Assembly (NCBI RefSeq): GCF_003286085.1
Contig: NW_020825343.1
Coordinates: 682,001-746,000, forward strand
Length of the DNA stretch: 64,000 nucleotides
Reading direction: 5' to 3'
Source of the DNA: Drosophila persimilis
Lineage: Eukaryota > Arthropoda > Insecta > Diptera > Drosophilidae
Position 1 is the first letter of the stretch. The number at the start of each line of letters is the position of its first letter. Below are positions 35,115-47,232 of the stretch, piece after piece. The position numbers and the translations under genes were made by a program. The notes under the pieces were generated by a model, which worked only from the letters and a program-made list of their open reading frames with translations, was not told the origin of the DNA and made no database searches.

Positions 35115-38100
35115 ATATATGTTTTGTTGGATATAATTAGTTGTTTTGTTCTTTAATATGCAAGTGCTAATATCAGCAGATTCGGTAATCAGATAGATAT
35201 GGTTATGCGTGAGTTAGTGAGTATAGCATGAAAAATAAGTTGTTCTTGTTGAATTAGGAAATAATCAAAATAAAATAAGAAAACTCGAAATATGTGGTTT
35301 CCCCACCAGTCCTTGTATCTATTAGAGTGTCTGTCCTCCTTTTGCTTTTCCTGTTCCCTGTTTCATTTTGTTGCTCAATTAAGGCTGGGATGCGATGTGG
35401 TGTGCATATGATTTCCAAGCTTTCCAGGCTTTGCGTGTGGAACTCGTCAACGTGTTTAGCGCTGTTTTGTGGCCATTTTCATAAATCCGTGTAATTGTTT
35501 CTCTTTTCTGTTTCACTGTCGAGCTGTGGTGACTGTCGGGCGGTCCTCTGTACCCTCCCTCATTCACTCCTCTGCCACTGTTCACCATACGGCTATAACA
35601 CAAGGCGGACCCCGTGTCAGGTCAGACCTATTTGCCGACATGGAGATGGAGTCGGCCAACGCAAACCCCATCTATGACATGCGGTTTAAACGTCACCCAA
35701 TCCTGCCCCTTCAACCGATTGTCTGCTCAGCCCTTCCACTCCTATAGGTGCAACAACAATTATATTTAATTTTTAGGCACGTTTAGGCCAGGCATGAACG
35801 CTTTCGAGTCCATTCTTGGTGGCTTTTTGTCTGGCAACATACCTCTCACAGGCCACAGCATGCAACACGTCAAAAGTTAAACAACAAGCGTCGGCCGTTG
35901 ACTGTCAGCGCGGTCTAAAAACATAAAAACTGTCGGCACATTGCTAAATTTCCAGGAAATTATTAGGAGCTCTCTAGCAGGAAAGGCGGGGAAGAGAAGC
36001 AGGGTGGACAACTGCCAGTAATTAAAATGAGTAAAATATAAGAGGAACAGCAACGAGCGCAAAACGGCTGACCAAAGAGTCTGGCTAGCGTAATGAGTTT
36101 ATTAATTAATAAAAATCACCCTCTTGCCCGCCCTGAATTTTCCAATAATGGAATTCGGCGCCACGCACTTACTGCAGGTCAGTTACTTCTTCAGTGAAGA
36201 AGAGCAACGAAATAATCAGCTACAGAATAGAAGGAATAGAGTGAACACACTCAATGCCATTCATGAATATGCGGATGTGTGTGCAGGTCCATTGCGAAAC
36301 ACCTCCTCGAATTTACAGGAACGCATATCTTAGAAAAGATGCATCATGTACATATATCCAATATTTATAGTAACAACTTCATTGATGCGCCTTAGAGTTC
36401 TACAGCTCTTCAGCTAATCTTCCTTTTTTCCAGAAACATGATAACAATAGTTCTGCCTGGTTTTGCCAATACTGTGGAATTACTTTATCGTATAACCACC
36501 CATGAGTCTGAAAAGGTTTCTGCACAACGTTTATTATTTTTCCTGTATGCGAGTGGCTTTTATCATACATCATCGGCAAACAAATGGCTTCTCTATGAAG
36601 CGAAAGGCTGCTTACGATTTTTAAAATACAATTTTTCTGACTTACCAGGGAACCATAGTGACCCGCCAACACATGGAGAAAGGAAAAATATTCTTCCTTT
36701 AAATTAAATAGTATGGGAATTATTTCATCAGAATTCTATAGACCTTTCTCTCAGTGCACCTCTGCCCTTCTATTATTGGTGTGTGCTCCTCTTTGTTCTG
36801 CCCGTTTTTTTGTAGTCGCGACAATTTGCGACATGTGCGTATTTTGCTCTGGCCTTTTGTAGCAAGAAACTTGAGTGTCAAGGCAGTTAAGTGGCTGCAA
36901 ATTGGTATCGTTTAAAGGGACAGACCACCCCCCCACATTTCCACTTGCAACGCTGCCCCTACAACGTTGTTAACTGCGTTGTTAGCTGCTGGTCAAAGCA
37001 ATTAGTTGCATAGTCTCCTCCCACCCAAAGCGAACAAAACAAAGGCGAAAGGTCCAACCCCTCTATTCGTATGGATGCGCAAATTCATCTCTCTTTGAAT
37101 TTATTAGCCCACATTAACCACTTTCACTGGCATAACTTTCCGCTTATGTGGTTTTTGTAATGTGGCCCCGAAACATGATTTTGTTATACCCGGCCCTCAA
37201 AACTTTTCACTTAAAAAAGGAAGAGCAGACACTCATACGGATTTCTTTTGCGGCTGGCCAGAGGGCAGGGGCGAGTGAATACTCGTGTATTCACCTCAGC
37301 CCGCTAATGAATCATTTTTGCCAACCCACTGACCGCAGACTAAAGCACCACCAGGCACCAAACGCCAAGCCCCACTTTCTAATGGTTCTGGCTCTCTGCG
37401 GTTCTATAAGCAACAAAGAAGGCGAAAAGTTGAGACTAGAACGACAACTGAACAATTTAATTAGCATAAGTTTGCGCCCTTATCTTTCAGAATGCTCTCC
37501 CTTTATATCTCTCTCTTTATCTCTCTCTCTCTCTTTCGTTCACTCTGATTCTCTTAGCTTTGGAAATTGAAATATCAAAGACCAGAAATGTTTTATGCAT
37601 TTTTATTTTGTGCAAATAAGTTTATTTTATTAAAAGTTTCAAAAGTGAAAGAAACAGAACGAGAAATGTAAGTAGGCACAGAAAAAAAAAACCAACTCAA
37701 ATTTCTATAGTCTCTGCTTAGACCAAAGGATACCGTCTTCTCAGATGTATTGCTAAGTTTTCGAATTCTAAATGGCCAAGATTTAAAAAGAAACCTGATC
37801 ATGTGGACATTTATAATGTCTACTCTGACAATTTTATAGCTCTATCTTTGAAAATCCCTAAATTTGAGACTATACTAGGGTAAACTTGTGCGAAACACAA
37901 AATATTTGAAGGTACAGGGTACCTCCAAGTATCGGATATTAAAAATTCAGAATCCTGCCAACTTGCGCTCTTTTTGGTTCCCTCTCCGTCCATAGCTCCT
38001 GTCAAAGTCATTGAAATTCAGTGCATGCATAAAAAATTAACTTGAGAGAGAACAGAAATAGAATCAGGAACGGAAACAGAAACAGAACCAGAAACAGAGG

Positions 38101-41020
38101 CAGCAACAGAAGAAGCAACATTGGGGCAATTTAAAGTCGCGCCTTTTGAGCTGGCTAAAAAAGTTGCTCGAGTGCCCTCCAGCGATGGGAGGGCTGTGGG
38201 GCTTTGATGAGTTGCAATTAAAATTTGTGGCTTGGCCTTGCAACTGCCAGTGGGGCTGATTCTACCACCTTTGACATTTCCCCCCGATCAGAAGGGCAGA
38301 GCCACAGACGGGCCCGTGGTGAATTATTAACAGCCAAACTACAGATTCGTGGAAAAGTAAATAAGCTTTTGACACACGCTACCACTACCACTACCCCCGA
38401 TTCCGACAGAACAGAGCTTAGTCAGTCAGTCGGTCGTGTACATTAAATTCAATTGAATATTTCATAAGCTGCTAGACAGACCAGACAGAAGAGAGAGCGG
38501 AGTGCATAGAGTAGCAACAATAACCATTGAGAAAAGAATGCAACAACATGAAGAGCGGCTGCCAAAACACAAACAGCTCCCACCACAACCAACCCAAGCT
38601 CGCGCAGTGTCTCTAAAGTAAAAGTAATAGCACACTTTTCGGGGCTGGCAGGACTATTGTCTGGCGTCTAGGCCCCATGATGGTGCCCCACCATGATGGT
38701 GGCACTCTGATAATGGACGCTGAACTTTGCTTTATTACATGCAAAAAAAAAGAGAAATGTTGGAAAGACACAAGTCGAAGGCAAACCACAACAAGCAGCA
38801 AGTGGCAAAAAAAGGCCGGGGGACAAGAAAGAAAGAAAAGAATCTCGGACCGAAGCTCTACATACTCTTGAAGATACAAAATATTAAAGATATATATAAA
38901 AGTAGAAAGTTTTTAAAATGTTACATAAAACAAGACATAAAACAGACTTGCAAATGCATACCGACTAAGAGCTTGTTAAAGCTGATCAAGAACACATATA
39001 CTTTATAGGATCACAAATGATTACTTCTCTGTGTTGCACGAAAATCATAATAACCTCTGCTAAAAAGCAATACAAAAAGCTGAAACAAGAATTCTGAAAA
39101 ATTGCAGGGCGTGACTGTAAACTTTACAAGTGGCCCTCAAACAAATTTTGACCGAAACTATGACCTGGTCGGAGCGAGCAGAGAGGGAACGAGAAAAAGA
39201 GAAGGGAAAGGAAAGGAAAGAAAAGAAAAGGAGAGCCAAACATGAAAAATGGGTGTGGCAGGGCCCAACCAAATTGCCGCCTTATTAGTCATCCATGAAT
39301 TATGCACCTTCAATTGGGAGAAACAGAAGCACTACCACGAGGGCAAGGATGGGGTAGAGCTCGTATTATCTAATATGCCACAGGCGTCTAGTTAAATAAT
39401 TGACGTTTCTCCGACCCTGCCACCAAAGTATAGATGAAGGAAAGTCCTTATAAGTTATTCATTAAGTTATTATGTGTTTAAACCTCACACAATAAAATGT
39501 GGAGGGCCTATCAAGAAGCTCGCTCGCTGCCTTTTATTGTTTATTGGCACTCAGAAATTCCTCCCACACTCTCTAACCTCTGGGCTGGCTCCTTTGCAAC
39601 ATCTTAAGTGCAGCATAGAGTTTCTTTTACCTTCTCTGGCTCCCTCCACCACAGGAACAAAGGAACACAGGAAATTGTTATGCTTAATGGCTTTTCTTTT
39701 TCCGACACTGTTTTCCAGGACCTGCAGTTAGAAAAACCTTCAATGTTAAACGCTGCTCCCTAAATAATTGATTAGTTTGTGGCTCGTAAGTGGTTAAGTC
39801 TTTCTGCACCCTTTTTTTGGCTTCTGGCTCTGATTAAATCTCTCATTCCCCCACTACATCTCTCTGAAATGAAAGTTAATTTAGCAACTGGTACAAGATT
39901 CTGGGTCTTACCATGGTCTTAGCCGCAGCTTATGTCTTGAGTGGGTTACTGCTTTAAGATCCGTATCTTAAGCCCCGAAGTTGAATTGAGTTTGACTAAA
40001 GTTTCATGCCATACTTCAATATCAGCTGAATAAAATCTAGATTCGTGGAACTACTGGGAGGACCTTTGAGTTCTGTTCTCTTCGAAATTTCGCACATACA
40101 AGTATTTGCAAAAAGGACCAACTGGGACCAGTTTCAGGCTTTCTGTAAATTCTTCTCTTTCGCTCTTCACGTTTTCTCTGGGTACACTTATTGCTTTTTT
40201 TAATCATAACATAATGGGCCAGCATTATAGTTAATGGATTGCAAGTGTTGCCAGGCGGCGTCTTTCGCACTCGCACTCGCTCTTTGGTTTTTTAGCTTGC
40301 AAAAAGGCAAAGAGCTTCCCCATCTGCATTTCTGGGCTTCCATTCCCTAGCCGCATCCTGGCCGTCGAGAGCTCCGCTCCCCATATGAGCAGCTGTGGAA
40401 GTCAGCTCCCAGAGCGCCATTGCTTAATGGCGCTAGTTGCCTTTTAAGTGTAATTGCCGTGTCCCAAGTGTTTGTAATGTGAACGAATTTCTGCGATTTT
40501 TACCCGGGCACACAGAGGGAGGACCAGCAGAACTCTCCTGGTGCACTCACCGAAGCCTGTCTGCAGCTTTTAAAATTATTACTATATTTGTAAATATGCC
40601 GCTATACGATGGACCAACCTTATACCAACCCCAGAGTTAAACCTTTAAGCGAGGCCCCGAAAAGAGTGCTCTTTAGTTTTGTACTCACTCGCAATGTGCT
40701 CGTTGTGGAAGGCCAACATGTTTACTGTGTGTTTTCGGCTTTTCCGGTGTCCAAATATTTGTATTTATTGTACGCGGCTCTCTCTATGCGGCTTAGCCCG
40801 TTGTAGTATGAAAATTGTCCACCTATTTCGATCTTGTTTACGAATGCTGCCGTGAATTTCACACTTTGTTTTCGTGAATCAATCGAGTAAAATGGTATAC
40901 TCGTCTAGTCGCTATCAATGCCTGGAAAAAGAGTGTACAAATTTCGATATTATTTACAGTTTATAGGATGAAAGGAATTATGGCTTAAGGAATATATTTT
41001 TTTTTTATTGTCATCGATTA
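35115..41020. other. Intronic sequence, no gene recognised
   Basis: Begins with the A-rich tail of the Nup-like pseudogene (to about 35288). The remainder is AT-rich with polypurine stretches (38.0-38.1 kb, 39.2 kb) and a CT tract at 37.5 kb. No coding signal is convincing. Confidence 0.5.
37508..37536. repeat. (CT)n tract, interrupted
   Basis: Two CT runs separated by TTTAT. Confidence 0.75.
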
Positions 41021-41398
41021 TTTTTTTTTTAATGGGCTACAAAAACAATACTTTATATTCCAACACTGCAATCTCATTGGCATTAAAGGATAATCACACA
41101 AAACTACATTGTGAAATGCAATAGAAATAAATAACTTAAGTTTCTCAAATTTGGACTCGAGTGCGACGCAGCTGCAGCTGGGACTCCACTTCCCGAGAGG
41201 CCTTGCTGTTTTGGGCCGTCTCGGAATTGGACTCGTTGGCTAGACTCTCCAGATTTGTGGCAAATTCCGCCACGCTCTTCTTCTGGCAAGGCCACGTCAA
41301 GGCAAAGGGAAATCTTTTGCTCTTTTGCAACGTCCAACATGGTAATTATAATAAAAATTATTTGGCGTGCAGAAAACTATAAAACTAATCTATCGATA
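41021..41398 (-). pseudogene. Small retrocopy-like transcription unit, unknown parent
   Basis: On the minus strand the order is a DRE (TATCGATA, 41398-41391), an ATG at 41340, a short coding-like region, AATATAAAG near 41060, and a 10-nt A-tract at 41030-41021. The ATG frame starts MLDVAKEQKISLCLDVALPE. The better coding-like sequence is in another frame, KKSVAEFATNLESLANESNS, then ETAQNSKASREVESQLQLRR and TRVQI before the stop at about 41145. It is polar and coiled-coil-like. A single-base shift near 41280 would separate the two. The AATATA plus A-tract suggests an integrated cDNA. It could instead be a tiny live gene. No family was recognised. Confidence 0.35.
41391..41398 (-). promoter_or_regulatory. 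DRE promoter motif TATCGATA
   Basis: A perfect DRE palindrome lies 51 bp upstream of the ATG at 41340 on the minus strand, a typical spacing for a core-promoter element. It supports, but does not prove, transcription of the 41-kb unit. Confidence 0.35.
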
Positions 41399-41773
41399 AA
41401 AGAGCTGGAGAAAAAATGGCAATTGTATTACCCTTATTTCTCATTATTAAAGACTTCTGCCCAACAATTAAGTTCTACTGCTGACGCCTTCTTCTAGACC
41501 CCTTTTTTCTACTTTTAGTTGCGTTCTTCTAGACCCGCGTTCATACTTTATGGCTCAACGAATGGTTTAGGGCTCCAGGCTCCACTTCAGGATATTTTGC
41601 TCCTCTTCCTGCGGGTTTCACAAAATATTAAGACCATAACCATTAGTTTTAGGAAATAACTTTTAAGTGGCGCTGAATCCCAGTAAACAACGAAATACAG
41701 ACACATGAAAATTGCATTGTGGACCCTTGGTATCCAGGCGGGAGCTACTACACTGATCCCCCCTGTGACTCTA

Positions 41774-41806
41774 GGCGGCACCGGCGGCGGCGTCGGCGGC
41801 CGCGGC
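41774..41806. repeat. CGG-rich tract
   Basis: CGGCACCGGCGGCGGCGTCG followed by GCGGCCGCGG, including a NotI-type GCGGCCGC palindrome. It is an isolated CpG-rich patch in AT-rich intron. Confidence 0.6.
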
Positions 41807-44800
41807 TCAACGAAGCGCACACACACCCAAACGGAAGCACATGCTGCGGAAGTGAATTTTTTTCGCTTCCGTTTCTAGCACCGTAAGAAACAGTAGATGA
41901 GTGGTGGGGAGTCGAATAGCCAAGAAGAATGGCTAGGAGGTACCACTGCCACTCGGTAGTAGTAGAGTGCATGTTACCCATGCATAGTTAGGGACAGGCC
42001 CGGACAGGCGTTCAAACAATCAAAACTTAATGTCAAAAATACAATATGAACGAGAGGCGACAGGCACCAAAAGCAGCCAAAGCGAATGGAAAAACACTCG
42101 TTCACTCAGTCATTCAATCGTGCATTTAGTCAGGCATTCAACGAGTTTTGTTAGTCAGCTAGCTAAAGTTAGTTAACTGCCATGTCAAATAAGTAATGAA
42201 AAAACCAACTTCGATTCGATGTGGAGAGAAATCAATATTAAAAAAAAAACACCCTTAAGCCTAAAATGTACTTTAGAATGAAGAATTCCTTTTAGCAAAG
42301 TATCAAATCGAATGATAAAATGATTAAAAAATCAATTATTTGAAGGGATTTTACCAGGATAATGCTACCAAGATGATACCAATATTTTTAGAATATTATT
42401 CGGAATACGGATTTTATTTAGTGAATAATTAAGAAAGCATTCAACGGAAGTACCTCATGTTTACTCATGGTTATCAGTGATCAGAATACGTATCTCATTG
42501 AATATTCAACCATTTTCAATCTCATCAATGCCTCCGTTAACCGTATGTTTCCTCTATACAGAAGTCCCACCAAAAATTCCGGGTCGAAATAACACAAACT
42601 TACTCAGTGGGCTTTCAAGGGGTAATGCAAGGTGAGTGCCAGTTGGACTTCATGTTCGAGTATGTCTGGCTGCGCGACTGTGTAGCACTTCCACTTCCGC
42701 GACGGAAACTAATGAACGTAGCATGCAGGAGACAGGGCTGGGGCGAAATATACTTGGAACCATACGAAAATGTTTCGGAAAATCTTAAATGAATAATGGA
42801 AGATAAGAAACTTTCCTTTATCTGAATGCACTGGTATTAATATGACTTTAATTTAAATAGCTTTGCTTCCCAGAAGCTACCATAACTGAGAAATATGCCA
42901 AGAATTTCTGGCTTGGAAGAAATTTGTGAAACCGCGAAAGTGCAAAGAGGGCCACAGGCAAAGTCATCAAGCCATGGCCCACAGCAACAGTCCCGGCACA
43001 AGGAGACGTTCTTCCGACCATTTCCCTACTACAAGGATATTTTTTGGGCAAGACTTGGCTTACAAATTAAAGTCGAAAATTACATTTGTAACGCTTTCGC
43101 TTTTTAATTAGAAGCTCGGGGACTGACGCCTATTCTGATTGCTTTGCGAGTATGCTTGAATGCAGTTTGTAGTTATCTGTCAAGGCCTGACCTCAATTGA
43201 ATGCCAGCTTGTTTTCTCAAAAATACTTATACTTATACTGTATTTTAGTATATATATACGTACGTGTGAGCAGACCAGTACCAGTGCCACCCATCTATAC
43301 TACCACCCTCGAACAACTTTCTTTACTTCGCGAATTTCGGCTTAATTAGCAAATTGACAGCATGACGTTGAGTGGGAAGCATTTAGGGGCTGCTTTACCC
43401 CCACCGACGAAGAACTGGCCACAAACTATGGGTGGAAAGTACTATAGCACTATGCCCTCACTTCTTTATCCACCTTATTGAGGACATCGAAAATTTAATG
43501 AGCCCTAAACGCATTCCATGTGAATATCGATTTTATTTTAAATTTCTTTTCTTGCTAATTCTTGCTTCTGCATGTTATTGTTTCCCCTCTAACGTTAGTC
43601 CTCCTACGTTACCCTCCATTGATACAGACAACACACAACACACGTGTGGCAATGTGGAGCTGCTCCTTTTTGTTCCACAAAGCCAAAAGCATACAATTTT
43701 CGAGCTACCTTTTCCAACTCTCTCTCTCTCTCATGTGGGTGTTGTCTGCAACTTTTCTGACCATTCAACCAAAACAGTCCGGGACATTGTAACAAAAACA
43801 AAGGGCGAGCCACTATGAGGACTATAGCGAGGAGAAAGATGATGATGATGTTGACGACGGACTGCCTGCCTCGCTGAATTTCCTGCCACTGCCTGGTATT
43901 TTACCAGAGCTCTACTTAGGGCTGAAAAAAGCTATATCAGTATTTCGGATCATATGGAATACGCTCCGTAATTGTACGTAAGCTTGGAAGAAGGTATCCA
44001 TCAGTAGAGCTGCAGCATGTTTACACTTCACGTATTGTGCTTTTCATTGGGTTTTCTCTTCCAGCCCAATGTATTCCCTGTTTTGGGTCTCAGATTCTCA
44101 AAGATTCTCAGAATCTCTAATATCCACGACAATTACAATATTTGAATTTTGAGTAAGTATCCTGTTAAAGGCTTTACTCCATCCGATTTTTAGGATTTCC
44201 ATTATGTTTTTATTGCTGTTAGCCTGGTTCTCCCACCGACTACTCATTTCCGATTATTAGTCGGGGGTTAAGGTCAGAAACAATGCATTGTTTGGGCCTT
44301 GTCTAGCCTTTATATCCTCCGCCTCCCTCTCTGTCTGGGAAAACATAATGGAATTTTCATGTAATCAATTTGCATGCTTTCAGCTTCTCTTCATTTACAT
44401 GGCCGGAAATCTCTGCGCGCGATATTGTACTTCATCAATTAACACATTAACCAATCTGTGGCTCTTTTAATCCTCCTTGCTTGTAGCTTCTGTGACCATT
44501 TGGCTTAGATTTCTCATTCCTTTTATGTTGGTTATTTATAAAATGAATGTTTTTCCTTTGCTTCCAGCTATTTGTTAAGCTTATGTGCCCAAGAAAGGTA
44601 AAGGGAAAATAAATCGCTGGATCGCAGTGTGTATGTTTAATGTGTGTATCTGTATAATAAATATAATGAAATAAATTTAATTACATAACCAGTGGCAGAG
44701 TACTGAAAGAGAGGCGAACAGCGGTGGAGACAGAGACCCCATCCAGAACCTAAGGCCTTCATCGCTCTGCTTTTACTCAACTTTGGCGCCATGTCTGTGT

Positions 44801-45195
44801 ATGGGTAAGGACACACACAGATACTCTTACTCATACATGGATATGTATCTGTTGAGTTGTTGTAGGAATGTGAATGTTTATATGAATGCACCTACTTAGC
44901 CTTTAGTTTCAAGTGCACGGCCTCTCCGGAAACCGCTGCATACCCTGCTGCCGACTCCATCCTCCATCCTCCATCCTGCTCAACCTGAGGCATTCACACA
45001 TACACAGGTTCATTGAGGTGAATATCTGTGAGGGTGTGTGCTTGCGTGTGTTTGTGCATAAGTTCATTTAGTTTTGGCCGCTGCACATGTGAGTGCTCTC
45101 GAGTACGCCTACCCATCTTCCACCTCCTCTGACCTGGTCCCCTGTTCCTGGGGCCGTGTCCGTGTCCATGTCTGACAACGTCCACAGAACTCAAC

Positions 45196-45198
<3 letters not shown>

Positions 45199-45256
<58 letters not shown>
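45199..45256. repeat. (CT)29 microsatellite
   Basis: Fifty-eight bp of uninterrupted CT, the longest pure microsatellite in the window. (GA)n tracts are binding substrates for GAF and CLAMP in Drosophila. Confidence 0.95.
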
Positions 45257-45261
<5 letters not shown>

Positions 45262-45850
45262 ACTGACTTGTCGTCGAGTAATTATGAAAATTTTCAAAAT
45301 GAGCTCGCGCGCCCTCTTCTTTAGCACCAGTGTTAGCTTCAGCTTCAGTTTTTGAAAGTTGAGAGAACGAGTAATTAAAAATTTCGTAGTGGAAGAACCC
45401 CAGTCCGACTGTTGGGTCGTAGTCCTGGTTCTAGTCCTATGCTTATTTAGCTGTTGTTTTCCCGGCATTATGCATATAAATTTTAATTAAATTCGTTTTC
45501 CCATTCACCTGTCTCCTCTGGTGAGAGTAGTCCTACATAGGCCAGCGATTCTAATTAGAAGACGGAAAGGAAGGGCATTTAGCAAAAGCCAGTTGCAATT
45601 AGTTTTCGCTAATGTGGCTAAGGTGTCGCTTAGGCGGCTCGCTGAGGTTGAGGGGCTTGTGAAGTTTGTTACTTACTTGTAAATTAATGCCATATATACT
45701 TAGCTCGCAAATAACTGTCAACACTTTTTTCCTTTGCTGTCTGCTCAGTGACAAACTCAGTGAGAATTCAAGTGGTATCTAATTCTCGGCCTTGGCATCA
45801 ACTAAATAAAAGAAAGACGAGCAGTTCCTCGCATGCAGCACAATATCCAA

Positions 45851-46076
45851 ATGGAGTTGAATTGCTTGTTTCGTTCCGAGCAGCTTGTCACAAGTCTCCG
45901 GAGTATCTTATCTTTACACCGGCGGAGCGGAGTTCTCTTATGGCCGCAACAGCAAGCTCGTCAATTATTGCACTCACATTACGCCTCTCATCCAGGAGCT
46001 GAAGCACATTGGATATGAAGACGATTACCTGCCTCCTTATAATAATGTACATTATACTTGCATCTTCAATCAGTAA
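45851..46076 (+). pseudogene. Coding-like fragment of unknown identity
   Basis: From ATG at 45851 the frame reads MELNCLFRSEQLVTSLRSIL. A second frame then continues as YTGGAEFSYGRNSKLVNYCT, HITPLIQELKHIGYEDDYLP and PYNNVHYTCIFNQ, ending in TAA. Composition and third-position bases look coding, and a frame change near 45915 would link the two parts. The opposite strand also has an open frame over part of the stretch, so the coding strand is not certain. I do not recognise a family. It is a possible decayed retrocopy. Confidence 0.25.
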
Positions 46077-46479
46077 TTCTATTTTAGCATTTGGTAACTT
46101 TTCCATTGAATGTTTCATTTAAGTAAAGGTTATTAATTTCTGACCCCGGAATAGCCCTGTAATAATGACAGTTGACTCTAGAGAAATTCAGAGCCTCCAT
46201 CCACTCCACACTGTTTCTATAACAATATAGTCGTAATTAGAATTTCATAAACAGCGACAGACAGGCTAAATTCCGATCCCTATCCGTTGGCGCGGCAAGC
46301 TAATAAAAGAAAACAAAAAATGTCACTTCAATTCTGATAATTGTTTTTCACTGAAATGTGTCAACGCGACGAAAATTAAATTTTGAATATTCGTTTAACG
46401 TGGAAAACAAATAAGACAAAGAAAATGCAATGCAAGCATGCATATGCCCCATATAGACTATTAGGGGATAGACTATTAA

Positions 46480-46712
46480 TATAGTCCGCTAGTGAGGGTT
46501 CAAAGTTCAAAGAGTGAAAGGCCAGGTTTTTTAGCTAATTCTGTCTATAAGAATAATCAGATCGCAACGTATAAATATACAAATTCTATATAATTCTGCG
46601 TCGTGAGTGTTATTGCACGGACGAACAGACATACGAAGCTATATCGACTGATGCTGATAAGGAATATATATATTTTATAGCCTCGGAAGCGTTTCCATGC
46701 GGCTCAACCACC
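46480..46712 (-). mobile_element. Degenerate DINE-1-like fragment
   Basis: On the minus strand the order is GGAAACGCTTCCGAGGCTAT, then ATATATATTCCTTATCAGCA, then TCAGTCGATATAGCTTCGTA, then GTCTGTTCGTCCGTGC. This is the DINE-1 core order (GGAAACGCTTCC, TATATATTCTTGATCAGCAT, GAGTCGAT, GTCTGTCCGTCC) with many substitutions. It is older and more decayed than the copy at 4-5.6 kb. Its ends are not visible. Confidence 0.5.
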
Positions 46713-47192
46713 GAACTATTTAAATACTTTGTATAAAAATAGCTCTATTGGAGTTCTGCTCAACTGCATTCCCCGGCAATATTGTATTATAAATAATATA
46801 TACATATTTGCTGCATTTATTATTTCAGTTTCTATACAATTTTCTGCTTTTTGGTGCATTATTTATTTAGGCACTATGCCAGGCCAACTCTATGCGTGTT
46901 ACAAGAATACATTTTATATAAGTTTACATATGTATGTATTCTACATGTAAATATTCGAAAAATTGTTGCAGCTCCATGCAATTTAAGGTCTGAATGGTCC
47001 GAATAAAATGCACAAATGTTTTTTCCAGCATCCTTTCCTTTATGTTTTACTTGTTCTTTGTACGTGGCGGCGGGGAAAACTCAAGCGAAACGAAACAAAA
47101 ATTTCCAATTGTTGCAATTTCAATTATTGTTTTGAAATTGATGTGTGCTTAAGGACGAGACATTCATGCTCGAGTTGCCAGCAATACACACA

Positions 47193-47193
<1 letters not shown>

Positions 47194-47228
<35 letters not shown>
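47194..47228. repeat. (AC)17 microsatellite
   Basis: About 35 bp of uninterrupted AC. Confidence 0.9.

Positions 47229-47232
<4 letters not shown>

Larger units (their letters stand above)
41399..45850. other. Intronic sequence, no gene recognised
   Basis: Contains the CGG patch at 41.8 kb, a good-looking isolated plus-strand donor (AATGCAAG then GTGAGTG) near 42630, and the long (CT)n at 45.2 kb. Confidence 0.5.

Noticed and set aside
36160-36190. Minus-strand GTAAGTG near 36170 as an exon donor
   Set aside because: There is no open coding-like frame or convincing acceptor upstream of it.
40548-40575. Possible 10-nt microexon on the minus strand (CTGCAG, ACAGGCTTCG, GTGAGTG)
   Set aside because: The pyrimidine tract is weak, and a 10-nt exon cannot be supported from sequence alone.
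42600-42800. Minus-strand GTAAGT and plus-strand GTGAGT donors near a coding-like peptide
   Set aside because: No reading frame joins a matching acceptor to either donor.
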